A stretch of DNA of 64,000 bases from Charina bottae (Eukaryota; Chordata; Lepidosauria; Squamata; Charinaidae). The stretch lies in assembly GCA_023362775.1 (NCBI GenBank), contig JALMGJ010000020.1:1426001-1490000 (forward strand), in the 5' to 3' direction. The notes beneath the pieces were generated by a model, which worked only from the letters and a program-made list of their open reading frames with translations, was not told the DNA's origin and did no database searches. This document shows, in pieces, positions 34,541 to 46,205 of the stretch. The translations under genes and the position numbers were made by a program. The first letter of the stretch is position 1. Every line of letters begins with the position of its first letter.

Positions 34541-36589
34541 AAAAAGAAAAATGGACAAGAGTGAGCCGCTGTTCTGTGTGAAGTTGGAAGGCGCCGATGG
34601 AGCCTACCGTTTTGATGCACATCCCGGCCACAGTCCTGTTCCCCGTTTTAAAGAGGCGACGGGTTCAGTTGCCGGGCAGAACAAGAGGGTGAGCGCCAGA
34701 TCAGAAAGTCGGACTCCACCGGGAGCAGAAAACCTGCTTGACATTCCTCCGGGGGGCTCAGAGCAGCTCGCTGCAAGCAGTGCTCGACAGCTTAGCCGAG
34801 AGGTTGCCTGGCGCCGGGACCCAGAGTCTGGGCCCTGATAGAGTAGCGGCTGGCTCGCGGTGCGTTGGCCTTGCTTCTCGTTCTTTCACGGCAAGGGGAG
34901 GAGGGAGAGGCGCTGGGTGTCGTGGCCTTCGGATTTGGCGGTCTGCTCTAGGGAGGTGCTCCAGCCAGGCGAGACCCTCCGCTTCTTGACAGAAAAGGAA
35001 AGGCTCCTGCTGAGGTTTCTTCCACTTGGCGTAGTTTGACCAGGCCAGCTCAGCGTGCCAGCAACTCTACCATTCCGGATTTATTCCGGGCAAGGGCATT
35101 GGAAACAAGAAGGAAAGGAAAGGAAAGGAAAGGAAAGGAAAGGAAAGGAAAGGAAAGGAAAGGAAAGGAAAGGAAAGGAAAGGAAAGGAAAGGAAAGGAA
35201 AGGAAAGGAAAGTTAGAGAAGGAGGCAGAAGAACCCGGTTCTCAGGCCTGGACCAATCTAGATCAAAGCGCCTGATTCCGAGGTTGCTCCAACGCCATGA
35301 GGGTTGAAAAAAAGGAGGGGAAGGGAGTTTCAGCGGGAGCTTCCACAAATATTGCCACACAAAGCTGAATGGGGTGCCGCCGCCATCATACCACTTCGAA
35401 ATGAGATTGCTCCCCGTTGTTTTTCACCCAGTAGCAACACGCAGGCCAACATGCAGGCCAGCTTCTGCATATGGATGCACCCACTCCTCTCCCGCTCTTC
35501 TCGAGCTACGAAAAGTACTGGCTAAAAATAGGACGGGACCCGACGGCAGACACGTGCAGGCGGAGGCAAGGGGAGAGAGAGGGGCCTCCTGGCCAGAGAA
35601 ACAAGCCAAACCTGGGAGGGGGGGCGTTGACCCGGAAGAGTTTCTGCCACTTGCCTGCCAATTAATGACTGGCAGCTGGCGCACAAGATTGAAAAACCTT
35701 TTCAACCCCACCCATTCACTTGGCGAAACAGAAACAAATACCCGCACCAACGTGACTGGGAAGGTCTGAGAAGTCTCAGACTGTCGAAGGGCCTGTCCCA
35801 GTACTACGGGGTGCGCTGCGTCCGAAGGGCCTAGCGATGCACGGAGCCGGAGCAACGAGTGTGGCTCAGTCAGCCGCCTGTTCCGCTCGCTTTTAGGCGA
35901 TGCTGCTTTCCGGATTTCGAAGGAAAGGGGCGTCTTGCGTTTTGGAGGGGCGCGGCTGCAGAGAGCCGCTGCCCGATACAAGGACCGTTTCTCTTCGCCA
36001 CGCGAAAGAGGGCCTCTTCGGGCTCTGGGCCCACCTTCCCGTGAGCCTGCAGCTGCCCCAAAGGCTTGGAGAGCCTGCCCCCCAGAGTTCCGGGGCCATT
36101 CTGGGAGCGGCCGCCTCTGGCTGAGGAGTCCCGTTTTGGCAGCAAAGGGCAGCTTCAACTCCTTCCAAAAAGCAAAAAGTTAGAGGGGGCAGGGAGGCGG
36201 GCGCCATGCTTCGGAAGCAGCGGCGGGAGCTCGCAGATCCTGTCCTGGGGTTCCTCAGCAGCCTCCTGGTTAGAGCAGCTGCCCTCGTCGGCGAACTGTG
36301 CCCGAGGGTCTTGCACCAGCCATGAAGGAGTCGCGGCCTTCCCCACCCGCTTCTGGCGCCGTTTTCTTTGCAAGAGGGGAAATCCGGCGGGGGCCAAGCG
36401 CGGCGCCCACCCGGTCGATGGTGGCTGAAGTGGGCGATTTCTTCTTCTCACAGAATAATCTGAGCGGACCAGGGAGGGGGGGATGGTCGCTTCCCGCAGG
36501 GTCAGGAAAAGCCCCTGAGCGGGACCCCCGAGGCCGAGGCGGGAGCCAAGAAGATAAACAAGCGAGGGGGGGCTGATAGCTGCCATCAT
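34541..36589. other. CpG-rich 3' flank of GBX2
   Basis: CpG-dense from about 34,700 to 36,560 apart from the microsatellite at 35.1 kb. Overlapping frames on both strands show no recognisable domain. No gene supported. Confidence 0.45.
35110..35212. repeat. GGAAA pentanucleotide array
   Basis: About 20 uninterrupted GGAAA units; purine-only strand. A similar GGGAA array lies at 45.8 kb. Confidence 0.95.
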
Positions 36590-37030
36590 CACCATCGCGG
36601 CTTTCATTTGGCTGCCTAATGAGTCAGATCACAGGCAGAGAGAAAAATTGTCAATCGCCCAGACCCTAATGAATTTTTCTGCAAATTGTAATCAAGCCAG
36701 GCCGTCTCAGCTCGCTGATTAATGAGACCCAAGAGGCTTGGCCGGCACCTCCGCTTTTTATTCCATCCCAGCCTCCCTGCACTAAATTAACAGCAACTTG
36801 TCTGCGCTTCAAATTAACTCCCAATGATTAATTCTGATGGGGGGGCCTGAAGAATAGCTTGCGTTAATAGACACTGGCCTCTGATGCTGTTGGAAATTAA
36901 TACACTTCCCCCTCTGGCTGCCGGCTTTAATCCAGAGTTGGGCTTTGACATCCCTATATTTGTTGTTATAATAAATTTCACTTACATCTGCACATCAAAT
37001 CATTACAAAGCCCGCGGTCCCGTCCCAGAA
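36590..37030. promoter_or_regulatory. Candidate enhancer, TAAT-dense, +3 kb of stop
   Basis: About 440 bp of repeat-free AT-rich DNA with at least eight TAAT/ATTA cores (CCTAATGAGTCAGATCA, CCTAATGAATTTTTC, CTGATTAATGAGACC, AAATTAACTCCCAATGATTA, TTGCGTTAATAG, GGAAATTAATACAC, GGCTTTAATCC) and an AP-1/MARE-like TGAGTCA at 36620-36626. Both flanks are GC-rich. This is the strongest non-coding regulatory candidate in the window, with possible homeodomain auto- or cross-regulation. Confidence 0.5.
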
Positions 37031-37629
37031 AGCTGGGGGCTCCGTTGAAAAAACAGCCGGGAAAGTTGGACTGGGATTCGCCTGTTTTTCAGTAAAAAAC
37101 AAATCCCTGCGTACGTCAACAGCAGTCTATTTTAGATCTGAGGAAGAATAATACAAATGGATTTTAAATGTTCTCTTTTAAAAAGAGGGAGAAAGTAGAC
37201 ATTTTTGGGTGGGGGGCCAATGAAGATGATCATCGCGGAAGGTTGCGTTATTTTCTCGTCCCGATAGGAAACTACAAGCTCAAACTAGAAAAACAAAAGG
37301 GCTGTTTTTTTTCCCGCCACCGTGAAGAACGAGGGAGGGAGGAAGAGGAAAACAGCCAGAAAACCCTTCGCCGTCGAGGTTCCCTCTACACTGTGAACCG
37401 GGGACCTCGCCAAGTCTCTCCCCCGCCCCAACGATCTACTACTCTTCTTCTTCCTGGGGCGGGGCAGTGGCAGTGAATCCGCTCCACTTCCAGGTCCGGC
37501 GACCGTTTCCAAATCCCAGCCCTCCTGCGAATCTCCGGAGAGCGGCCCAGAAGCGGCGCGGGGACGCGTGCAAGCGATCCAGGCACCCTTCTCTCTCCCT
37601 TTCCCGCTCTGCAGAAGGGTCGCGTCTCT
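37031..37629. other. GBX2 downstream flank, nothing recognised
   Basis: No gene; mixed composition. Confidence 0.4.
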
Positions 37630-37900
37630 CTCCCATCTTGCTTCTGTTTGTATTGACTTAATTGGCTTAATTATTTCTGCCGTGATTGGCAAGCTGGCGT
37701 ATCTTTTTAAGCGCCCCCTCGTGCCCCGGGGGTCTGCCGGTGATCTCTTGTCAGAGGGAAGGCAGATTGCTTTGGCAGACCCATAAGTTGCACAAGAGCC
37801 CCTTTGTGGCCAGCAAGGCAGCGAAATCTGGGAATGACCCGACCTGGCCTCTGCTTGGTGGGAGGCCTTTTGGCAGCCCAGCAATGTAGTCCCTTTAATT
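37630..37900. promoter_or_regulatory. Candidate conserved non-coding element
   Basis: GTATTGACTTAATTGGCTTA, TTATTTCTGCCGTGATTGGC and TTGTCAGAGGGAAGGCAGAT form a compact repeat-free block with two TTAAT-type cores and ATTGGC. No coding support. Candidate only. Confidence 0.35.
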
Positions 37901-38439
37901 GAAAGCCACCCCCAAACTGAACCGCGGAAAAATTGCGCTGTGCCAAAGGGGATTATAAAGAGGTAAGCTTGCTGGCTCCACAGATCTCTACTCCAGTTTA
38001 TAATCGAAACGGGTAGAATTGTTAGCCGTGAAATTCTAAAGGCAGACCAAAAAATGAGGCCGCATGAAAAGCTTTCCAACTATTTCCTTGCAGAAAGTGG
38101 CAGGAAAAGAGCCCCTTTGGGAACTGCGATGGGATAAAATCGAGGGAAGGGGAAGAATCGTATTGTCCTTGCCTAAGAAGGCCAACAGGGATCCAACCCT
38201 TCCCCCCATAATTTCTATGGTTTTGTGCCCGAGGAGCAAGGCCAGAGCAAGCCCCCGGCCTCTCCCGCAGCGCGAGAACTAGGGAGAGCGCAAGACTGCG
38301 CGGGCACCTGGGAGGGCAAAGCCCGGGGGGAGGCGGCAATGAAGTGGAAGGGGCGGGGAAGGGAGAGGGGAGGGGAGAAGGTTGGCCGGGGGGTCCGCGC
38401 AGCAGTTGCTTCATTGCGAGTCGGAGGCAGGAGGGTTTA
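37901..38439. other. Intergenic, GC-mixed
   Basis: No gene recognised. Confidence 0.4.
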
Positions 38440-38560
38440 CTTCTGCCCTTTAGACTTCACAGCTGTTTGGAGTTTTGGAGAAACGTCTCCACCAGCACTC
38501 CATTGTTCACACATTGATTCATTGTGTGAATCAGGAATTGGTGCCCTCTCTAGTCATTTT
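38440..38560. promoter_or_regulatory. Candidate element with 7-bp palindrome
   Basis: CTTCACAGCTGTTTGGAG has an E-box CAGCTG; CCATTGTTCAC is SOX-like. TGATTCA (38515-38521) and TGAATCA (38527-38533) form an exact inverted repeat with a 5-nt spacer. The block is repeat-free. Function inferred only. Confidence 0.33.
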
Positions 38561-38695
38561 GGACCCAAGAGGTGAGCGCCGGTGCGTTTTCACCTAGCGG
38601 CCGCTCCCCACCAGTTGATCTCGCTCCTCCCGCACGCCGAGCTCTTTACTAGACAGCTGGTAGCCCTGTTGCGGTCAGAGCAGCTGGCTCACTGG

Positions 38696-38758
38696 AGAAA
38701 GCTAAGCAGCGCCGGACCTGGTTAGTACTGTACTTGGATGGGGGACCTCGTGGAAATC
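38696..38758 (+). ncRNA. 5S rRNA-like relic (5S pseudogene or 5S-derived SINE)
   Basis: GAAAGCTAAGCAGCGCCGGA, CCTGGTTAGTAC and TTGGATGGGGGACC match the internal control region of vertebrate 5S rRNA (A box, intermediate element, C box) with a few substitutions and a TGTAC insertion before TTGGATGG. Neither the 5' third nor the 3' end of 5S is recognisable, so it is not a functional 5S gene. It may be the head of a 5S-derived SINE. Confidence 0.7.
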
Positions 38759-41700
38759 CCTGGACTCTCGTAGCGAAAGACCTTCCCGAAGGCGGCTGGA
38801 TTGCTGCCAAGAAAGCGGCGCGGATGCCGCTTCACCCGAGCTCCACCCGAAAGCGGCTTTTCCTCCTCGCTGTGAACGCCGCCGTTAACTCTGTCCGCCG
38901 CCGGCATAAAATGGAGCTGCCTCTGGAAAGTTAGGCTGCGCCGGGAAAGCTTCCCGTTAGGCGCTCCCGCCCGCCGGTCTCCTCTCCGGCTGGCTACTTC
39001 CGCGACGACCGCGGGCTGGCCAGCGCCTTCTGCCTGCAGCTGAGCGAAGTGGTGGGCCTCCCAAAGTTGGCCGGGCCACTGGCTTCTGAACTCGCTGGGT
39101 TTCTGGAGGGCCTTGGGAAGAGGATCCGCGGCCAGATCAATCTTCATCTGCGACCCTTACGGTGTAAACAGGAGAAATACGAGCGGGGTAACTGAACATG
39201 AAGGCAAATCAAACTGTCACAGTAATAAAGTACCTGAAACATCGACCCACAAAAGCAACACCATATGTATGGAGACAACCTGTATGAATTATAAATTACA
39301 TCGTAAAAATTGATTGCCTATTTTAACCATTCCGAAACACATGTTGAAGTGCTGCCTGCCCGCCCGCCCGCCCGCCTAACTTCTCCTCAGGGCAGGAGGT
39401 CCTTTCCGACTCAGCCGGCCAGAGAAGCTTCTCCAAAGGGGCCGGCCCTGGCCCTGGAGACAAAAATATGCACGATGCACGAGTCAATGTCAGGTTTCCA
39501 CAGGTCCAAAAAGCCAGTATTTGGCACATGCGGACATCCTGTCCTCCTTGCTTGAAGGGTTCCAGGAGGGAGCCGTGCAGTCTGCTGAGTCACGCCGAGC
39601 ACTGGGGCATATTAGGCCGCTCCAAAGCAGGACTGACTGACCCTTTAAGCACAGCAGAGGCAGTGCGTGGGGCCACACAAACGTTTTAACTTTTTAAACA
39701 TCAGCAATAATAAAAACGAAGTAGAAGTTATTTATCTTCATGCCTTGCCTTTCAGCCTTGAAAATATACACAGTAAATAGAATACAAATACATAAAATAC
39801 AAATAAAACATGCATACCATTCAAATTAAAAGCTCAGCCATATATTAAATGCCACTGAGATAATGTAATAATTCTCACCAGGGCTTGTTATATTAAATTA
39901 TAAGAACTTAGAAAATATTTATTCTGTAAAAATAGGAAGAAAATATTGAACATTGTATGAAATATAATTTTAATGCTATTATTTTTATAGAGAGAGGGGC
40001 CCACACAGGCCAGAGAGCGTTCCGTCCACAAAAGGAGCAGCGCAGGCTTGCTGTAAAGCAAAAGTGGAACTCCACCAGCTGCTCCTAAAGCGCCTTTGCT
40101 GGTTGGGCCAATTAGTCCAACTCATTCATTATTCCCATTGCACTCCTTCTTCCTGGGTGCGTTGGGCAAGATCATGTCAGAATTTTCCAAAGCTGCTCTA
40201 CTCCAGTCCAAGACCAGCAGGAGTGGGCAGGAATCTCTGAAGGGCAAAAGTAAAGTCCCACTCCGTTTCAGGTGCAAGCGCTGTGCCAACCACTTAGCTT
40301 GCTCTGGTAGGAATGGGAGACGATTACTTGGGATCTCAAGCTGTTGCTGTGCATTTCTCCTTTTGGCTAGCTTTTTTCCAAGTGGCTTACAGAGGTTGCC
40401 CTGGTCTTCCTGGGCCCTCCTTCCTGGTCTCACTCCATGGCAGGAAGGTAATGATCAGACCCACATACTTTCCCACTTTTTAGGACCAAAAACCACCTGC
40501 AGATGGATCTCAGCAAGCAGAGAGATGCCACTGGTGTCTCTTCTGCAGCTGGAGCTGGCCAGCCCCAAAGGTAACCAATGGGAGACCTTCCTCCTCCTCC
40601 TTTCTCCCTGGGCCAAGCAGGGCATCGCAGAATAGAATGGGGCAGCTCCTCCCTGCCCCGGACCTCCTTGGCCAGGGTGGCCAACCCCACATGGGGGTGG
40701 GGGGGGCAGGGCTGAATTGGTTGGTTCCATTAAAACCAAAGGCACTTCATCGAGCTGCCTTCGCCCCCCTCCCCCGAGAAAGCAAACCTTGCCCTCCTTC
40801 TAAAATAAAGAACATGATAGGTCATGATAGAGGTGCAGTTTTTCAAATGAAAGTCATGAACATGCACTAATTGCCCCTCAAATGTCTTACCGTATGTTTT
40901 CTATGACCAAACCTTAACAGCCGCTTCTTCCCGGCCTAGTAAAGAAAATCAGGAAGACTGGCCAGTATCCATCATGACGGCCAAAGGCCTAATATTAGCT
41001 GTACGTAATTCAAACATGAATGCATCGTTGTCTTTTGCACTGAACTCCCATCCAAGTTAAGGTTAAAGAGAACAACCCTTACAACTCAATTCAATATTTC
41101 AGGAGCAACGGTAGATACCCAGAGCCTATTCCGGATATTCTAGCAATACTAGCTAGCAAGCTCACAATGAAATCCCGGCCTTCAGGCAGCACCTTGTTCT
41201 TTAAACAATGTAATTGTTAATGCCAATATTGAATTCAGGGTATATACAACTCAAAACGTACATTAAGTTGCTCCCCAAATGTCTTTTACTGCACTGCCAT
41301 TCCATAGAAGGCTGACTCACTCCCTAGCCCCCCCCCCCCCCCAGCTCTTCCCCCAAAAGAGGCAAAACCACAGGCAAACCGTTTTGGAGAAAACTGGCTG
41401 GGGGGCAGGTGGGGGGAGGAGGAAGAGAAGAGCTGTAGCCCCAAGCAAAAGCTAACTGGGTCCTAAAGAATGGGGCCTGCCTCCTCTGCGGTTGCTCTTC
41501 TTCCCCTGCTGGGCCCTGGCCATAGAGCCCTCTAATCTATTTATTTCAATCCACTTCATCCTCTCTCTTGCTTTTGTTATGGCTCCAGCCCCTGCTTTGT
41601 GGTGTGACCACCAATCTTTTATAAGCCCCTTCCCCTCTCGTTTGAGGTCCCTGTTGCTGCTTGAATTACAATGGATAAAACAGGATTACACCGACCTGAT

Positions 41701-42490
41701 CCTATTAAACCCTGCCAGCTGATCTGCACTGACCTCCCCACAGCGCCCTTCACAAACCTTCTTAAAACTTTTCTCCAGCCATTTATGCACAGAGGAGCAG
41801 GAAACACAAAATTGAGATGAGACTGATGCAAAGCCAATAGTGATGGAGATTTCTTTTTCATGTCAGTGTAAGAAGTTTTTCTTTCTTGGTAAGAGACTCT
41901 TCCAATCAATTCATCTTTATTTATGCTTGTCCTAACCCTTAATAATCTCATTCCTGTCAGTGTGATTAGGTTGTGAGAAAGTGAGCAGGTTACTGACTGA
42001 GGAGTCTTAACCTAGCTTATGTGATATTATTTTGGAATTTTCTTTCCCCCCTAAATTGTCCATGTTAGCTTCAAGTATGAATTTGGTGTATGCTCAAAAG
42101 TCATAGATGAATTAAATAATTACAGCTATTGGTTTTATAATGTGATTGCAGGGTATTTCTGCCCACTTCAGAGTGGCAATAAAGGTTGCTCTCATTCCAA
42201 AAGAATATGTTCTCAGATGTCACCCTACACAATCCAAGGTCTCGCTTGGTAATTTGTTCACTTGTTTATTTAAAATATTTAAATATATTGCCTGCATTCA
42301 CGGGACACTAAGGAGTGTAAAATACAAAATGATTACTACGTGGTATGTTAAAATATTGTAAGATAAAGCAACATAAACAAACTTCTTAACCACATCACCA
42401 AATGTCTTAAAATAAAAAATAAATAAAATAAATAAATAAAAAACTTTTTAGCATGTACCTAAAATGTAGCAAAGGAGCTGCATATTATAT
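38759..42490. other. Intergenic, no gene recognised
   Basis: GC-rich to about 39.1 kb, then AT-rich. CCCG run at 39358-39377, poly-C at 41329-41342, AAATA-type repeats near 39,790 and 42,419. Frames such as the one at 40.1-40.6 kb carry no recognisable domain. 41,880-42,140 is repeat-free with several TAAT words and could be conserved. Confidence 0.45.
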
Positions 42491-42498
42491 TTCTAGAG

Positions 42499-43042
42499 CA
42501 TAGCTTTCCAAACTGTGTGTCGGGACACGTTAGTGTGTCGGCTGCAGTGTCTGGGTGTGTCCCAGCTGCTGCTGCCTCCGAGCCCTGCCAGGATTCCACC
42601 CAGGTCCTAGTGCCTGCCTTGTGCCTCGCTGCCTCCAAACCTGCTGTGATTCTGTGCAGGTCCTAGTGCCTGCCTTGTGCCTTGTTGCCTCCAAACCTGC
42701 TGTGATTCCACACAGGTCCTAGTGCCTGCCTTGTGCCCTGCTGCCTCCAAACCTGCTGTGATTCCGTGCAGGTCCTAGTGCCTGCCTTGTGCCCTGCTGC
42801 CTCCAAACCTGCTGTGATTCCGCGCAGGTCCTAGTGCCTGCCTTGTGCCCTGCTGCCTCCAAACCTGCTGTGATTCCGTGCAGGTCCTAGTGCCTGCCTT
42901 GTGCCTTGCTGCCTCCAAACCTGCCCTGCCAGGATTCCGTGCAGGTCCTAGTGCCTGCCTTGTGCCTTGCTGTAAGAGTGTGTCGCAAAATGATGCATGT
43001 CTAAAAAGTGTGTCACCAACATGAAAAGTTTGGAAAGCTCTG
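42499..43042. mobile_element. hAT transposon with expanded minisatellite, copy 2
   Basis: 544 bp. Terminal repeats CATAGCTTTCCAAACT and GTTTGGAAAGCTCTG; exact 8-bp duplication TTCTAGAG at 42491-42498 and 43043-43050, fitting the hAT preference for TCTAGA-centred sites. Compared with the 312-bp copy at 9092, it is longer because of the internal repeat array. No transposase. Confidence 0.9.
42590..42970. repeat. 56-bp minisatellite inside hAT element
   Basis: GGTCCTAGTGCCTGCCTTGT starts at 42603, 42659, 42715, 42771, 42827, 42883 and 42943: five exact 56-bp steps and one of 60. Unit variants differ mainly at CCGTG/CCGCG/CCACA. This indicates expansion inside the transposon. Confidence 0.92.
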
Positions 43043-43249
43043 TTCTAGAGGAAAGGTTCCAGAGGGTGGATGATACAACAGCAAAGAATACCTCCTTGTG
43101 AATGGTAAGAAAATATCTTCTGATGATTATTTTATTTTATTATTTTAAGAATGTATATGGCTGCCCAACTCAAACATTATGATTCTGGGCAACTTAAAAC
43201 AACCAAAGAAAACAAGCCAAAGAACAATTTGAATTAAAAGCCTAACAAT

Positions 43250-44170
43250 CATCGATAAATGACCTGGCCCAAATTCATACCCCCCTCCAGATGGAAACGC
43301 CACTCATCCTGCTCCAATATCCCTGAAAATAGCCAGGTTTTTAAAGCCTTTCCGAAGGCCAACAAAGCTGGGCCAACTGTATTTCCGGGGGGCGGGGGGC
43401 GGGGTAGGAAATCATCCCAAAGGGCAGTCAGTCGCCACCATGGAAAGAGCACAGCACGCCTCCTGGTTCCCATCAGGGGCACTGTTTCAGAGGAAAGACC
43501 CAAAGTCTTATTAGAGTGTGTGGGATAGGCAGATATCATTGTGGAGAAGCAGTCTCACAAATAACCCAATCCTGCACAATGTAGGGGTTTATAAGTGGTA
43601 ACTAGCACCTTGAATTGCACCCGGAAGCTTGTAGGGAGCCAGGGCAGTCACAAAATAGTGGTTTTATGTGGGCAACCCAAAGCACATCCATAACTACCCA
43701 GGCCACTGCTTTCTGAGCCAATTCTAGCTTCTGGATGGTCTCCAAGAACAGCCCCCTGTACAGCACATTGCAGTAGTCCAGTCAGGAGGAGACAAGGGCA
43801 TAAGTGATAGTAAGCAGGGCCTACCAAACCAGGAACAGGCACAATTGGCACAGAAGACAAAGTTGCACAAAGGCTCTAATGTCATCTGCTCATTGAGCAG
43901 GAGCTACAAGTTCAGGAAGACCCCCAGATTGCACACTGGGTCTTAGTCTGAGAGTGTGCAACCCTGTCCAGAAGCAAAGATGGAAAATCTCAGTTTTTGG
44001 CACCTGGGGCCCGAAAACCCATGGCTGCTCAGCCTGGGTGGAGTTGAGCCGAAGCCTGTCCTTCCCCATCTAGACCCCCACGGCCTCCAGGCACTGGGAT
44101 AGAACGTTGACGGCTTCACTTACTTGGCCAAGGGTGAGCCAGTGGCTGACCCAATCTAAGTGGGAGAGAG
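43250..44170 (-). mobile_element. L2/CR1-clade LINE, ORF2 end and 3' region
   Basis: On the minus strand from 44,000 to 43,560 the translation shows LINE ORF2 C-terminal motifs with stops: LDYCNVLYRGL, ETIQKLELAQ, then FRVQFKVLVTTYKP. 43,540-43,250 is the following 3' region. It is a decayed 5'-truncated copy; the A-rich tail is near 43,200. Confidence 0.65.
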
Positions 44171-45833
44171 ATTTCTCTTGAGTATTTTTAAAATCTCAGG
44201 TAGGATATAGGTTAATAGAAGTAGAGACACATCTGAGTCAAGCTCAACTCCTGATGACTATATTGCCATGAAGTTCAGTAAGATTACTGAAATATTTTGT
44301 CATTGACTCAGTTCCCAAACCAGATTTGAGTCCAAACCAAAATGAATCTGAACCAGTGATTTCCTTCAAGAGCATCAACCACTGCCTTGAATAGTTCTCC
44401 CCAAAAGCTGTGTAGGAAAAAGTTGAAATGCTTCTGAACTTACAGGAGCTTGTAAGGAACTTGTAAGCAAAGAACCTCCAGAGACCATGACCCCTTTCCC
44501 TGTATGTGCACATGTATATTCTTTGCTTTGTGTTATCTCCTCCTTTGCAGGTGTCGAGATACCACTACTGCCCAATCAAACACCCCGCCCTGCTCCTTCC
44601 CTACAGTCTTAAACTGCTCCTCTTGAGATGGGAAAAAACAGCTGAAGAAAAAGATGAACCAAGGGTTTAGATCACAACCCACCTTGAGGATTGCTGCAGT
44701 AAATGGCCATCCCTGCAACCAGTTGCAGAGTGAGCCCATGTTGTGGAGATGGTAAAAATGGTACCCTGAGAAAAGCCCCTGTTCCACCTGCCCAACTAAA
44801 CACCCCTCCTCCTTCTGCTGTTTGCAGTTGCCCCTCTAGGGCCAGTACATGGCAGCCCCCAGCTCAGACTGCTGATTAGTCTGGATCTTGGATTTTCAAT
44901 TGATTACTACAGGAGATCCTCATGCCTCATCCTCAAAAAAGAGGATTCTCTCTCTCCCCTCCTTTTTCTAAACAAACAACGTGCAATTGTAATACCAGCC
45001 CAGTTCTTTCCCTAGCCACAGTCATGCACAGAGAGAGAAAATTTGCAAGGGAAGATTAAATAAAACCATAAAACATTTTTGTTTGGCACACTCTTGGGGA
45101 TGCATAAATTGAAGTCTGTTACAGATCTGAACTGCAAACAAATGGGCAAGTGCAATTTGAGACGAACAAAATGAAATTTCATTAAGAGGTGTATCACATA
45201 TGCAATGCCACAATGTACTATGTCAAACAATACAGTTTCAGCATATAATTCAACCCAAGCAGGATCTAATGGAATAGGGTGATTTCCACAGTCATGTACC
45301 TATTGATGTGGAAGCCTGCTTTCAAGATATCCATTCATAAAAAGATAACCTTGGACCTCATGCAGTTTCAGCCAGAAAAAAAATACTTGTGATAGTTATC
45401 ATATTCTCAAGTACAATATTCTCAAGTTGAATGGTAGGATACTAAACTGAAAAGATGACAGAAGAGCTCTGCTCAATCACTGCTTTTGGAAATTATACTG
45501 CAGCTGAAAAGGTGTATTGCAAGTTCCTTCTGCAGATTTAAAAGCAGGAGTGGGCCACTGTGGCCTTCAAGCATAATTTCTATCATCTCTCATCATTATC
45601 CATGTTGGCTGTTCCCACCAGTCAATTCCAACATCTTCTAGAGTCATCCAAGCATTGCTGTGTCGACAGAGGGGTAATGAGAACAGACTATGTCTTATCT
45701 CAGTAATGGCTGGGTAATGCTAGAAGATGCTACCTGTAACTAGTAGGGAAATGGCGTAGATTTGAATGGAGTTGGTGTTAAGAGCCATCTGGAGGGCTAC
45801 TCCTTGCCTATACTTGTCTTAAAACATATGAGG
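44171..45833. other. Intergenic, nothing recognised
   Basis: AT-rich; no gene or classified repeat. Confidence 0.4.
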
Positions 45834-45906
45834 AGAAGGGAAGGGAAGGGAAGGGAAGGGAAGGGAAGGGAAGGGAAGGGAAGGGAAGGGAAGGGAAGGG
45901 AAGGGA
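45834..45906. repeat. GGGAA pentanucleotide array
   Basis: About 14 units, uninterrupted. Confidence 0.95.
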
Positions 45907-46059
45907 GAAGCTGTTGAAGCAATTCTTTTACAGTAATGTAAGTAGAGTAGAAGTAGGCTATTTTAACTAGATGGGTTGCATATTTCTAGAGAACTGGAAG
46001 GGTTGCCATTAACAATGGCAATGGGATGAAGTACAACTGCCATTACTTGGATTTGACTG

Positions 46060-46205
46060 TAATTTATATTTTTTATTGATTATTGATATTTATGACTTTT
46101 ATTGAATTTTTAAGTGTTTTATTGTGAACTGCCCAGGGTCCCTCCTTGTGAGGGAGATGGGCGGTAGTATAAATATCATATAAATATGATAAGTAAATAA
46201 ATAAA
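46060..46205 (+). mobile_element. L2/CR1-type LINE tail
   Basis: GTGAACTGCCCAGGGTCCCT, AGGGAGATGGGCGGTAGTA and an AAATAAATAAAC tail form the plus-strand 3' end with its stem-loop. Confidence 0.7.

Noticed and set aside
38696..38758. Functional 5S rRNA gene
   Set aside because: Only the central control region is recognisable, with an insertion; both ends of the RNA are missing.
40096..40635. 179-codon frame with Cys-rich stretch
   Set aside because: No recognisable domain, no upstream promoter or splice support, and equally long frames exist on the opposite strand.
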